A stretch of DNA of 64,000 bases from Burkholderiales bacterium (GTDB lineage: Bacteria; Pseudomonadota; Gammaproteobacteria; Burkholderiales; SG8-41): the NCBI GenBank assembly GCA_019744975.1, contig JAIETP010000004.1, forward strand, positions 170,460 through 234,459, given 5' to 3'. Each line of letters starts with the position of its first letter. Position 1 is the stretch's first letter. Below the pieces are notes generated by a model, which searched no databases, had not been told where the DNA came from, and saw only the letters and a program-made list of their open reading frames with translations. Position numbers and translations under genes: made by a program. Below, piece by piece: positions 55,817 through 64,000 of the stretch.

Positions 55817-56368
55817 TTAAAAAGGATTTTCGCCGATTAAACCCGCCGTGACCACGGCGCAAATGCGCTGCACCATGGCCGGCTTGGGTTGCTCCACATA
55901 CAGATCTTCATAAGCCACCACCCGGGCCGGGCCCACGGCACGCAGCAATTCGCCCCGCTGCAACAGAAAATCCGGGTTAGCGGGACGGCCGTAAGCCTCG
56001 TTGCCCAGCGCAAACGTCTCGTAAATCAGCACGCCACCCGGCGCCAGCGCCGCCATCAGGGCCGGAAACAGCGGCCGGTGCAGATAATTGGTGACCACCA
56101 CGGCGGCAAACTGCTGTCCGGCATAGGGCCAGGGACCCGTTTCGATGTCTGCGCAGAGCGCCGTAATACCGGATTGCGCCGCCAGTGCCCGTATCGCCGC
56201 AGGATCGCGGTCAACCGCAGCCACCGGATGACCGAGCGCGGCAAAAAACAGCGCATGCCGGCCGCCGCCGCAGGCCACGTCCAGCACGGGACCGCCGACG
56301 GGCACCAGCGGTGCCCAGCGTTGCACCCAGGCCGAGGGCATAGTTACAGCAGGATGCTCTGCCATCAT
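55817..56368 (-). CDS. Class I SAM-dependent methyltransferase
   Basis: 183 residues with motif I VLDVACGGGRHALFFAALG, the acidic loop VAAVDRD, and motif IV region AVVVTNYLHRPLFP. The end LYVEQPKPAMVQRICAVV matches small methyltransferases related to tellurite-resistance/thiopurine enzymes. Substrate unknown. Two adjacent ATG codons are possible starts. Upstream, at 56382-56402, is an AT-rich copy of the ATTTGATT motif. Confidence 0.88.
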   Translation of the reverse strand: MMAEHPAVTMPSAWVQRWAPLVPVGGPVLDVACGGGRHALFFAALGHPVAAVDRDPAAIRALAAQSGITALCADIETGPWPYAGQQFAAVVVTNYLHRPLFPALMAALAPGGVLIYETFALGNEAYGRPANPDFLLQRGELLRAVGPARVVAYEDLYVEQPKPAMVQRICAVVTAGLIGENPF

Positions 56369-56540
56369 TACTCCAAAAAAATATCATTATAATCAAATAC
56401 ATACACAAAATCAGTCCGCGCACCACAAAATCAGCGCGATGCGCTTGCTTCAACGCCACCAACTCCTCTAGGCTGTCCCGGCAATAAAAATAAACGGTCG
56501 CAGGTTTCAGCCCATCACAAAACCAACACGGAGGAGCACC

Positions 56541-57506
56541 ATGTTTGCACGTGTTCTGGTATCACTGTTGTTGTCTGCCCTTGCCGGTGGCGCATTCGCC
56601 CAGGCGCAATACCCCGTCAAACCCATGCGCATGATCATCCCCTACCCGCCGGGTGGCGGCACCGATATTCTCGGTCGCCCGATCGCCAAAATGCTCGGCG
56701 ACAAACTGGGACAGCAAGTCCTTGTCGACAACCGCGGCGGCGCCTCCGGCATGGTTGGTGCCGAGCTTGCGGCACGCAGCGCACCTGACGGCTACACCAT
56801 CCTGATGAGCACTTCGGGTGAAGCCGCGCTCAACGTCGCGCTGTATCCAAAAATGAATTACGACCCGATCAAGGATTTCACACCGATCACCCAGGTTGGC
56901 ATTTCGCCGTTGGTGCTGGTGGTGCATCCCTCGCTGCCGGCAAAAAACATGAAGGAATACATCGCGCTGGCCAAGAAAAATCCGGGGGCCATCAGTTACG
57001 CCTCGATCGGATCCGGCAGTGCGCAGCACATGGCCGGCGAGTGGATGAAACTGCTGAACGGCATCGACGTCATCCACGTGGCGTACAAGGGCGGCGGGCC
57101 GCAGTTGACCGACCTGATGGGCGGCCACTCGCCGAGCGCCTTCCTTGCGCTGCCGGTCGCCGCGCCCCACATCAAGAGCGGCCGCATCCGCGCCGTCGGC
57201 ATGACCTCCGCGCAGCGCTCCTCGGCCTTTCCCGAAGTGGCGACCTTCGCCGAAACCGGCATGCCGGGCTTCGAGGTCAGCCAGTGGTGGGCGACTTTCG
57301 TGCCGCGCGGCACCCCGAACGACATCGTCAAACGCCTGCACGCGGAAATTTCCGTGATCGTCAAAAACGCGGAAATGAAGGGGCGCATGGCCGAACTGGG
57401 CGTTGATCCGGTTGGCGGCACGCCGGAACAGCTGGGTGAACTGGTGCGTACTGAAATCGCCAAGTTCAAGAAGATCGTCGCTGACGCAAAGATCACGTTG
57501 AACTGA
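56541..57506 (+). CDS. TctC/Bug-family periplasmic substrate-binding protein
   Basis: 321 residues; signal peptide MFARVLVSLLLSALAGGAFAQ, then YPVKPMRMIIPYPPGGGTD, DNRGGASGMVGAEL, APDGYTILM and IHVAYKGGGPQLTDLMGG. CGGAGGAGC is a strong ribosome-binding site. Fourth orphan TctC of the window, here next to homospermidine synthase (convergent) and the SauS/SauT-like pair, so it could deliver a sulfonate or another carboxylate. Confidence 0.94.
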   Translation: MFARVLVSLLLSALAGGAFAQAQYPVKPMRMIIPYPPGGGTDILGRPIAKMLGDKLGQQVLVDNRGGASGMVGAELAARSAPDGYTILMSTSGEAALNVALYPKMNYDPIKDFTPITQVGISPLVLVVHPSLPAKNMKEYIALAKKNPGAISYASIGSGSAQHMAGEWMKLLNGIDVIHVAYKGGGPQLTDLMGGHSPSAFLALPVAAPHIKSGRIRAVGMTSAQRSSAFPEVATFAETGMPGFEVSQWWATFVPRGTPNDIVKRLHAEISVIVKNAEMKGRMAELGVDPVGGTPEQLGELVRTEIAKFKKIVADAKITLN

Positions 57507-57517
57507 TCCGGGTAAAT

Positions 57518-57573
57518 CCGTTCGTCCTTCGACAAGCATGCCCTGAGTAAGTCGAAGGGCTCAGGGCGAACGG
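57518..57573. repeat. Intergenic palindrome CCGTTCG...CGAACGG (CCTTCGAC type)
   Basis: Two nested arm pairs, CCGTTCG/CGAACGG and CCTTCGAC/GTCGAAGG, with CCCTGAG/CTCAGGG inside. Located between convergent genes, so it may serve as a bidirectional transcription end. Confidence 0.85.
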
Positions 57574-57589
57574 AGAGACCTATTGCATT

Positions 57590-59005
57590 TCAGGTGACGC
57601 GGATATTCTTGAACTGCCAGGGATCCGACGTGTCAACGTCCTCGGCAAACGGATGGTTGCGCCCCTGCAGCGGCGTCCAGTCCGAATAGGCACCAACCAC
57701 CTTGCCGAGGTAGGGATTGGCTATTTCTAGCACGCGACGGTAATCCATGTCGTCGGGATCGATGATGCCTGCATCGGGATTTTCCAAAGCCCACACGATA
57801 CCGCCGAGCACACCCGCGGCCACCTGGAGGCTGGTCGCATTGTTGTGCGGCGCCAGCTTGCGCGCCTCGTCGATCGACAGTTGCGAGCCGTACCAATAAG
57901 CGCCCTTCCTGTGGCCCAGCAGCAGCGCACCGAGTTCATCGGTGCCCTCGGTGATTTCGTCGCGATACAGCCTGCGCTCTTCCTGCCCCACCCAGTTGCG
58001 CCCCGCCAGTTCGTGCACCGACAGCACGGTGTCGTCACAGGGGTGGTAGGCATAGTGGCAGGTCGGCCGATAAACCACCTGATCACCCTTTTTGACGGTC
58101 AGGTAATCCGAAATCGAAATCGCCTCGCCATGGGTGATCAGGAAACCGTGAAATGCACCGGCATTGGGCGTCCAGGTGCGCACCTTCACCGAGGCGCCGG
58201 GACGATTCAGGTAAATCGCCGCCTTGCAGCCGTAATCGTGGTTCATGCCTTCCGGCGGAAAATGTTTTTCGTGCGAACCCCAGCCCAGTTCGCAGGGCTG
58301 CGAACCTTCGCCGATAAAACCGTCGACCGACCAGGTATTGACGAACTCGCCGATACGTTTGCGCGGCAGGGCGTACTGGGTATCGCGCTCGGAGCAATGA
58401 ATGCTTTTCACACCCAGTTCCATCGCCAGTTGCGCCCATTCCGCCTTCGACCGCGGAATTGTCGTGCTGCCGAGGATATCCTTCGCCAGATTGACCAGCG
58501 CCTGCTTCACCCAGTGCGAAATCAGCCCCGGATTGGCGCCGTGCGTCGGGATCACCGTCGGCCCCTTGGGGAATTTTTTGCGCAGCGCGATCACCTCCTC
58601 GCGTTGTCCATAGTTGGAGCGGCGGGAAGCCGAAACGGATTGATCAGTGTAACCGCCCGCCCAGGGTTCGATGCAGGAATCGGTATAGAGAATGCCGTTT
58701 TCACAGCAAAACTCGATCAGCGCGGAACTGGCCACGTCAACCGACAGATTGATCAGCAGATCGCCCCGTTGCAGCCTGGGGCCGAGAATCGCGCGATAAT
58801 TTTCGCGCGTCAGGGGATTTATTTCGTAACGGATGCCGAACGATGCCGCTTCGGCGCGACCGCGGTCATGCGCGGTAATGATGGATATTCGTTCGCTCGG
58901 CATGTCGATATGGCGCAGCAGGAGCGGAAGTACGCCCTGCGCGACCGAGCCGAAACCGATGAAAACGATTTTTCCCTGGAATTTGAAATACTTTGTATCT
59001 GCCAT
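57590..59005 (-). CDS. hss: Homospermidine synthase
   Basis: 471-residue NAD-dependent enzyme joining putrescine units (or spermidine and putrescine) to homospermidine. The N-terminal Rossmann fold is KIVFIGFGSVAQGVLPLLLRH; DLLINLSVDVASSALIEFC and YTDSCIEPWAGGYTD are typical of the saccharopine-dehydrogenase-like HSS family, and THGANPGLISHWVKQAL follows. Length is normal. Single gene, convergent with the TctC gene and divergent from the aldehyde dehydrogenase. Confidence 0.93.
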   Translation of the reverse strand: MADTKYFKFQGKIVFIGFGSVAQGVLPLLLRHIDMPSERISIITAHDRGRAEAASFGIRYEINPLTRENYRAILGPRLQRGDLLINLSVDVASSALIEFCCENGILYTDSCIEPWAGGYTDQSVSASRRSNYGQREEVIALRKKFPKGPTVIPTHGANPGLISHWVKQALVNLAKDILGSTTIPRSKAEWAQLAMELGVKSIHCSERDTQYALPRKRIGEFVNTWSVDGFIGEGSQPCELGWGSHEKHFPPEGMNHDYGCKAAIYLNRPGASVKVRTWTPNAGAFHGFLITHGEAISISDYLTVKKGDQVVYRPTCHYAYHPCDDTVLSVHELAGRNWVGQEERRLYRDEITEGTDELGALLLGHRKGAYWYGSQLSIDEARKLAPHNNATSLQVAAGVLGGIVWALENPDAGIIDPDDMDYRRVLEIANPYLGKVVGAYSDWTPLQGRNHPFAEDVDTSDPWQFKNIRVT

Positions 59006-59170
59006 TTCATAAACTGGTGTTGTCGTTTTTCGGGAACCGCGAGTCTATCAATTTTTGCCCGGCGCGCACAGCAAAACCGGTCGTGGTCCGCTGCTGGCTA
59101 TAATGTCCATCAAATCAACACGACGCCGGCCGCAGGCACATGCAGACCGGCACCAACCCGGGAATCCGCC

Positions 59171-60598
59171 ATGGCAGAAACCAATTCGCAGGTCGCACAA
59201 TCCCCCGCCGCACAGGCCGTCTCTGCGCTGGTCGCCCGCGCCCGCCGCGCGCAAACCGCAATTGCAAAATATACCCAGGCTCAGCTTGATGAATTGGTCA
59301 CCGCCGCCGGCTGGGCAATCATGGAGCCCGGCCGCAACAAAATGCTCGCCGAAATCGCGGTGCGCGACACCGGCCTCGGCAATGTCGCCGACAAGATCAA
59401 CAAAAACCACCGCAAGACCCTCGGCCTGCTGCGTGACCTGCAGGGCGCCGTTTCCACCGGCGTACTCGCCGAAATCCCCGAACTCGGCATCACCGAAATC
59501 GCGCGCCCGGTCGGCGTCGTCGCCGCCGTGGTACCTTCGACCAATCCCGGCGCCACCCCCGCCAACAACATCATCAACGCGCTGAAATGCGGCAATGCCG
59601 TGATCCTGTCGCCTTCACCCAAGGGCTGTTCGACGGCGGCGAAACTGCTGGAATTCATCCATGCCGAATTCGCGCGCATCGGTGCCCCGGCTGATCTGGT
59701 GCAGACGCTGCCGCAACCGGTGACCAAGGAATCGAGCCAGGAACTGATGCGCCAGTGCGATCTGGTGGTGGTCACCGGATCTCAGGCCAATGTGCGCGCC
59801 GGTTATTCCAGCGGCACGCCGGCGCTGGGTGTCGGCGCCGGCAATGTCGCGGTGATCGTTGATGAAAGCGCTGATCTCAGCGATGCCGCCGAAAAAATCA
59901 TGCGTTCGAAGATTTTCGACAACGCGACCAGTTGCTCCTCCGAAAACAGCGTGATCATCCATGCCGCTGTTTATGACCGAATGATCAAAGCACTGACGGA
60001 CGTCGGCGGAGCGCTGCTGACTGCGGAAGAAAAAGCCGTGCTGCAGGCCGCGATGTTCCCCGGCGGTAAACTCTCACCCGCGGTCACCGCGCAAAGCGTC
60101 GGAAAAATCTGCGAAGTTGCAGGCCTCACGCGCTCCGCGCTGGTCAACGCGAAATGCCTGATGGTTGAAGAAACAGGCACCGGCAAAGCCGCGCCCTTCT
60201 CCGGTGAAAAACTGTCGCCGGTGATGACGATCTACAAGGCACGCGATTTCGACCAGGCCTTCAAAACGCTGCGCGCCATATATGACTATCAGGGCGACGG
60301 CCATTCCTGCGGCATACACACAAAAAATAACGAACAAATTCAAAGGCTTGGAATGGAAATGACAGTCTGCCGGGTGATCGTCAACCAGGCCCACGCCATT
60401 GCCAACGGCGGCAGCTTCGACAACGGCCTGCCGTTTTCGCTGACCATGGGCTGCGGCACCTGGGGCGGCAACAGCTTTTCCGAGAACCTGAATTACAGAC
60501 ACTTCATGAACACCACACGCATCGTGCGCGTCATCCCGGCTCGCGAACCGTCGGTGGATGACATCTTCGGCGACTACCGTAAAAAATACGGGGCCTGA
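59171..60598 (+). CDS. CoA-acylating aldehyde dehydrogenase (SauS-like sulfoacetaldehyde dehydrogenase candidate)
   Basis: 475 residues of the CoA-acylating aldehyde dehydrogenase group. NAD-binding and substrate segments: GVVAAVVPSTNPGATPANNI, GNAVILSPSPKGCSTAAKLL; catalytic Cys in IFDNATSCSSENSVI; GNSFSENLNYRHFMNTTRIV near the end. The next gene is an AMP-forming acyl-CoA ligase, the arrangement of sauS-sauT for sulfoacetate use in Cupriavidus, where the ligase makes sulfoacetyl-CoA and this enzyme reduces it. The start MAETNSQVAQ is much preferred over the long open frame reaching back to 57845. Other aldehydes, for example succinate semialdehyde, remain possible. Confidence 0.85.
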   Translation: MAETNSQVAQSPAAQAVSALVARARRAQTAIAKYTQAQLDELVTAAGWAIMEPGRNKMLAEIAVRDTGLGNVADKINKNHRKTLGLLRDLQGAVSTGVLAEIPELGITEIARPVGVVAAVVPSTNPGATPANNIINALKCGNAVILSPSPKGCSTAAKLLEFIHAEFARIGAPADLVQTLPQPVTKESSQELMRQCDLVVVTGSQANVRAGYSSGTPALGVGAGNVAVIVDESADLSDAAEKIMRSKIFDNATSCSSENSVIIHAAVYDRMIKALTDVGGALLTAEEKAVLQAAMFPGGKLSPAVTAQSVGKICEVAGLTRSALVNAKCLMVEETGTGKAAPFSGEKLSPVMTIYKARDFDQAFKTLRAIYDYQGDGHSCGIHTKNNEQIQRLGMEMTVCRVIVNQAHAIANGGSFDNGLPFSLTMGCGTWGGNSFSENLNYRHFMNTTRIVRVIPAREPSVDDIFGDYRKKYGA

Positions 60599-60615
60599 AA
60601 GCAAAAACGAATCTC

Positions 60616-60731
60616 ACCGCCAAGACGCCAAGAACGCCAAGAAAACCTTTAAAACAAAATGCAAAACACGGAAGTCACCAGTTTTTTTGCTTCGATTTTG
60701 TTTTTCTTGGCGTTCTTGGCGTCTTGGCGGT
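60616..60731. repeat. Inverted repeat with 9-nt periodic arms (CCGCCAAGA type), second copy
   Basis: Same element as at 8410-8501: left arm from 60616 (ACCGCCAAGACGCCAAGA...), right arm ending at 60731. It fills the 150-bp spacer between the dehydrogenase and ligase genes. Confidence 0.92.
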
Positions 60732-60748
60732 AAAAAAGTTTTTCAGCC

Positions 60749-62257
60749 ATGCGCACCATCCGGCACATCGTTGACCACCAGGCGCATGCGCAACCCACAG
60801 CCATATGGCTGATCGCGCCCGAAACCGGCGCCACGATGACTTACGCGCAACTGCAGCGCGACTCAAAAGACCTCAGCCGTTTCCTGCTCGGCATGGGTCT
60901 CAACAAAGGCGACAAGGTTGCGCTGATGCTGCACAACAGCTACCAGACCGCGCGGCTGCTGATCGGCGTGATGTACGGCGGTTTCATGGTCGCGCCGCTG
61001 AACCTGCTGGCCCAGCCCTCGCAACTCACCTATGTGCTGGACCATTCCGACACCCGCGTGGTGTTCACCAGCGGGGAATTCGCAGAGCGCTTGAGAGCCG
61101 CGCTCGCCGGCATCAAACGTGAAATCACCGTCATTGCCATTGATCCGGACGCAACAGAAATTTTTGACCGGGCTGTGTTACCCGATGCGCAGCTACCCGA
61201 TGTCACCGAAGCCGATGACGCGCTGCTGATGTACACCTCAGGCACCACCGGAAAACCCAAGGGCTGCGTGTTGTCCAACCGCAGCGTCTGCGCCGGCGGC
61301 GAATTTACCAGCGCCGCGCATGAACTGACGGCACAGGATCGCGTGTTGTGCGCAATGCCGCTGTACCACATCAACGGCCAGATCGTAACCACCGTAGCCC
61401 CCTTGGTGCACGGCGGCAGCGTGGTCATACCGCGCCGTTTCAGCGTCAGCAATTACTGGGAACTGGTGACAACACACCAGTGCACCTGGATCAACGTGGT
61501 GCCGACCATCATCGCCTACCTGATGAACGCACCAACACCACGCGAGCGCGGGCTCGATGCCTCCCGATTGAAATTCTGCCGCTCGGCCTCGGCACCCCTG
61601 CCGCCGGAACTGCACCGCGCCTTCGAAAGTAAATTCGGCATCAGCATCATCGAAACCTTCGGCATGACCGAAACCAACGCGCCCTGCTTCACCAATCCGA
61701 TCGATCCGGCCAAACGCAAGATCGGCAGCCCCGGCACCGCGTTCGGCAACGAGGCCAAAGTCATCGACCCGGCCACCGGCCGCGAACAGCCGCGCGGCAT
61801 CCCCGGGGAACTGATGATCCGCGGCGACAACGTGATGACCGCCTATTACAAGGATCCGGAAAACACCGCCAAAACGCTGGAAGCCGACGGCTGGATGCAC
61901 AGCGGCGACCTCGGCTACATGGACGAAGACGGCTTCGTCTTCGTCACCGGTCGCATCAAGGAACTGATCATCAAGGGCGGCGAAAACATCGCACCGCGCG
62001 AAATCGATGAAGCACTGCTGAAACACCCGGCCGTGCTCGAAGCCGCTGCGGTGGGTATTCCCGACAGCAACTACGGGCAGGAGATCATGGCCTGCGTGAT
62101 TTTGAAGCCGGGGATGGAGTGTTCGGTGGAAACGCTGGCGGAATTTTCACGGCAGGAACTCGGCGCATACAAGACGCCGAAGATCATCAAGTTCGTTACT
62201 GAACTGCCGAAGGGGCCTTCGGGGAAGGTGCAGCGGTTGAAATTGCTGGAGACCTGA
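60749..62257 (+). CDS. AMP-forming acyl-CoA ligase (SauT-like sulfoacetate-CoA ligase candidate)
   Basis: 502 residues of the ANL superfamily. Adenylation motifs LLMYTSGTTGKPKGCVLSN, ETFGMTETNAPCF, WMHSGDLGYMDEDGF, GRIKELIIKGGENIAPREID and the C-terminal catalytic Lys in LPKGPSGKVQR are all intact. It lies after the CoA-acylating dehydrogenase gene on the same strand, which suggests carboxylate activation followed by reduction to the aldehyde; sulfoacetate is the best-known precedent. No sulfoacetaldehyde acetyltransferase (xsc) gene is in the window. Confidence 0.85.
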   Translation: MRTIRHIVDHQAHAQPTAIWLIAPETGATMTYAQLQRDSKDLSRFLLGMGLNKGDKVALMLHNSYQTARLLIGVMYGGFMVAPLNLLAQPSQLTYVLDHSDTRVVFTSGEFAERLRAALAGIKREITVIAIDPDATEIFDRAVLPDAQLPDVTEADDALLMYTSGTTGKPKGCVLSNRSVCAGGEFTSAAHELTAQDRVLCAMPLYHINGQIVTTVAPLVHGGSVVIPRRFSVSNYWELVTTHQCTWINVVPTIIAYLMNAPTPRERGLDASRLKFCRSASAPLPPELHRAFESKFGISIIETFGMTETNAPCFTNPIDPAKRKIGSPGTAFGNEAKVIDPATGREQPRGIPGELMIRGDNVMTAYYKDPENTAKTLEADGWMHSGDLGYMDEDGFVFVTGRIKELIIKGGENIAPREIDEALLKHPAVLEAAAVGIPDSNYGQEIMACVILKPGMECSVETLAEFSRQELGAYKTPKIIKFVTELPKGPSGKVQRLKLLET

Positions 62258-62559
62258 AGTTTGAACCGGCAGAGTGGGCAAAGCGCAGCGTGCCCGCGCG
62301 GGGCACTTCAATCGTGAGTGGTGGGCACGCTGCGCTTTGCCCACCCTACTACGCTTGCTTGGGACTGCAGCACCTCACAGACAGGCATCACCACACGATG
62401 AATACTCCAGCGTGGAAAGTCGCTCATCATAAGTATTTGTTTTTATTTATATTTTTATGGGGCACGATTAACCCGACCGTGTCACGGAACAAACAACTGC
62501 TGAACACCCTCCAACCGGCACTGCTTGCTTCCACCTCCCGGCAACCCTAACATCCCCCC
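62258..62559. other. 302-bp gene-free stretch with a palindromic repeat and an AT-rich motif
   Basis: A large inverted repeat (62274-62344) with arms GTGGGCAAAGCGCAGCGTGC and its reverse complement lies just after the ligase gene. A copy of AAGTATTTGTTTTTATTT begins at 62431. No open frame with support. Confidence 0.8.
62274..62344. repeat. Inverted repeat GTGGGCAAAGCGCAGCGTGC / GCACGCTGCGCTTTGCCCAC
   Basis: Arms of about 20 bp separated by some 30 bp; an abundant intergenic type in betaproteobacteria. May act as a transcription end for the ligase gene. Confidence 0.9.
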
Positions 62560-62928
62560 ATGCATTTCTCCCGCAACCTTCGCAAATGGCTCACCGCCTG
62601 CGCCCTCGGCTTCATGCTGCTGGCGCAGCAGTCCGTTGCGGCCTATGCCTGCACCACCAGCCTGCAGGACATCGCAAAGGCTGCGGCGGCGATGCCGGAT
62701 TGCGAGGACAGCGCCACGATTTCTGCGCTGTGTCTGAAACATTGCGAAGCAGGCAGCGAAGCTGCCGGGCAAGCCGATGTCGCAGGGGCGGCCATTGCCG
62801 CGCCTGTATTGCATTATTTCGTGGTTCAAACCGTGGTTGCGCCCCCCGCAATCGATGTCAGGCAGCACCATCTCGCTTACGCCCCCTCTCCGCCGCTGAT
62901 TGTGCGGCTGCAGCGCTTCCTGATCTGA
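62560..62928 (+). CDS. Small secreted Cys-containing hypothetical protein
   Basis: 122 residues; signal peptide LRKWLTACALGFMLLAQQSVA, then a mature part with cysteines in YACTTSL, MPDCEDS and ALCLKHCEAG. A hydrophobic segment and a basic C-terminus follow. Short exported proteins of this kind precede heavy-metal efflux genes in several betaproteobacteria; here a TolC-family gene follows 65 bp later. A metal-sensing or metal-binding role is possible but unproven. Confidence 0.7.
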   Translation: MHFSRNLRKWLTACALGFMLLAQQSVAAYACTTSLQDIAKAAAAMPDCEDSATISALCLKHCEAGSEAAGQADVAGAAIAAPVLHYFVVQTVVAPPAIDVRQHHLAYAPSPPLIVRLQRFLI

Positions 62929-62993
62929 TCCTCCGCGCAGTGGATTGACGGTGGCTGCATTGCGGCCGCCGGACATTGTCACGCGGAGGATTT

Positions 62994-64000
62994 ATGCGTA
63001 ATCGTTTTTCTGTATCAGCAGCAGTACTGTTCATACTCGTCGCATCCGGCTTGCCGTTATCGGTGCAAGCCGCGGCGCCCCTCAGCCTCACCGAAGCGCT
63101 GGCCATCGCCGACCGGGATTCTTCCCTGCTCGCTGCACAACGTTCAGCAATATCCGCAGCCGGGGAGATGACGGCATCGGCCCGCGAACTGCCCGATCCA
63201 AAACTGAAATTCGGCATCGACAATCTGCCGGCGGACGGCCCCGACCGCTACAGCCTGACGCGTGACTTCATGACCATGCGCAAAATCGGCGTGGCGCAGG
63301 AGTTCATCCGCGGCGAAAAGCGCGAAATCAAGGGCCGGCGCGCGGAGAATGAACTGCAACGGGAACAGGCCATGCTCGGCGACGCGCGGGCCGCGCTGCG
63401 GCGGGAAGTCGCACAGGCGTGGATCGAACGCTATTTTGCCGAACGCATGGCGGCCGTGGTCGATGAGCAATACGCCGAAACGGATCTGCAGCGGGGATCC
63501 CTGCAGGCGGGATTGCGTGCGGGCAAGGCGCAGCCCGCGGATCTGCTCGCGGTGCAGGTCAGCCTGCAATCGCTGCTCGACCGCCGCGCCGAATACCGGC
63601 GACAGGCGGCGCGTGCCACCGCCATGCTGTCGCGCTGGCTGGGTGCTGATAGCGCGCGGCCGCTGGCTGCGTTGCCGGACCGCCTGCTCCCGGCGCAACA
63701 CCGCGATGTCACCACACATGCGGAGAACCATCCGCATCTGCAATCGCTGGAACGGCAGATCGATGTCGCACGCAATGAGGCCGACCTCGCCCGGGCTGCG
63801 AACAAACCGGACTGGGGTCTCGAAGTGGCTTACGCCCAGCGCGGGCCGCAATACTCCAACATGCTCTCGGTGCAGGTCTCGATCGACCTGCCACTGTTCC
63901 AGGCCAACCGGCAGGACCGCAGCGTCGCGGCGAAAATGGCCCAAGTGGAGCAGGCGCGCGCCTTGAAGGAAGAAGCGCTGCGCCAGTATCTGGCGGAAGC
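62994..64000 (+). CDS. TolC-family outer-membrane efflux protein (CzcC/CusC-like), truncated by window end
   Basis: 335 residues visible. Signal peptide MRNRFSVSAAVLFILVASGL ... SVQA, then the repeated TolC-type helices: LSLTEALAIADRDSSLLAAQ, ELPDPKLKFGIDNLP, and long coiled-coil segments around ERMAAVVDEQYAETDLQRG; the second half repeats the pattern from RDVTTHAENHPHLQSLERQI. CGGAGG precedes the ATG. Probably the first structural gene of an RND heavy-metal efflux operon continuing to the right. Confidence 0.9.
   Translation, partial: MRNRFSVSAAVLFILVASGLPLSVQAAAPLSLTEALAIADRDSSLLAAQRSAISAAGEMTASARELPDPKLKFGIDNLPADGPDRYSLTRDFMTMRKIGVAQEFIRGEKREIKGRRAENELQREQAMLGDARAALRREVAQAWIERYFAERMAAVVDEQYAETDLQRGSLQAGLRAGKAQPADLLAVQVSLQSLLDRRAEYRRQAARATAMLSRWLGADSARPLAALPDRLLPAQHRDVTTHAENHPHLQSLERQIDVARNEADLARAANKPDWGLEVAYAQRGPQYSNMLSVQVSIDLPLFQANRQDRSVAAKMAQVEQARALKEEALRQYLAE

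Noticed and set aside
57845..60598. 917-codon open frame reading into the SauS-like gene
   Set aside because: The first 440 codons are antisense to homospermidine synthase and have no protein-like features; the ATG at 59171 starts the conserved sequence.

Overview
The window looks like chromosome of a GC-rich betaproteobacterium, probably Burkholderiales or a close relative. Reasons: the gene order tpiA - secG - tRNA-Leu(GAG) - nuoABCDEFGHIJKLMN - DUF2818; four orphan TctC/Bug-type periplasmic binding proteins without TctAB membrane partners; an RpfF-type signal synthase; a sauS/sauT-like pair; and many small palindromic intergenic repeats of kinds common in betaproteobacteria. No plasmid, phage or insertion-sequence genes are visible.

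Layout. 1-14013 (minus): a long catabolic cluster with an ABC-type binding protein, two TctC proteins, two M24-fold proteins (one DddP-like), the E1-alpha, E1-beta and E2 subunits of a 2-oxoacid or acetoin dehydrogenase complex (no E3), a 3-hydroxyisobutyrate-dehydrogenase-like enzyme, an aldo/keto reductase and a two-subunit molybdenum hydroxylase cut by the left edge. It is divergent from a FadR-type GntR regulator (14323-15027) whose upstream region holds a canonical operator. 15050-20419 (plus): a MarC protein, a secreted metallopeptidase directly followed by a large zeta-toxin-like P-loop protein, a His/Tyr-rich secreted peptide and a DUF993 enzyme. 20605-27192 (minus): two small hypotheticals and a second catabolic cluster (OYE-type oxidoreductase, a dehydroquinase-fold protein without its catalytic residues, TctC, a second molybdenum hydroxylase). 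27309-35386: housekeeping and redox genes (DUF465, dsbB, arfB, a cytochrome c' with an altered heme motif, a LysR regulator, cytochrome b561, a phosphodiesterase and an Aas-like fusion).

35753-38782 (plus) is the most interesting locus: an RpfF-like DSF synthase followed by a MerR-HTH/PAS/GGDEF/EAL protein whose GGDEF and EAL sites are degenerate. It could be a DSF sensor that binds DNA directly. 38852-55720 (minus) is the tpiA-secG-tRNA-nuo region, with a strong sigma-70-like promoter before tpiA. 55817-64000 holds a methyltransferase, a TctC, homospermidine synthase, an acylating aldehyde dehydrogenase plus AMP-forming ligase (SauS/SauT-like), a small secreted protein and the start of a TolC-family efflux protein.

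Overlaid on the genes are several layers of repeats: 7-15 bp tandem repeats that contain or directly follow stop codons of at least seven genes; dyads whose arms are arrays with about 9-nt period; an exact word TTGTTTTTATT seen six times, twice inside nuo genes; a palindromic repeat lying in frame inside nuoG; and a 111-bp tandem duplication between nuoA and nuoB. All functional names come from reading the sequences; no database search was run.
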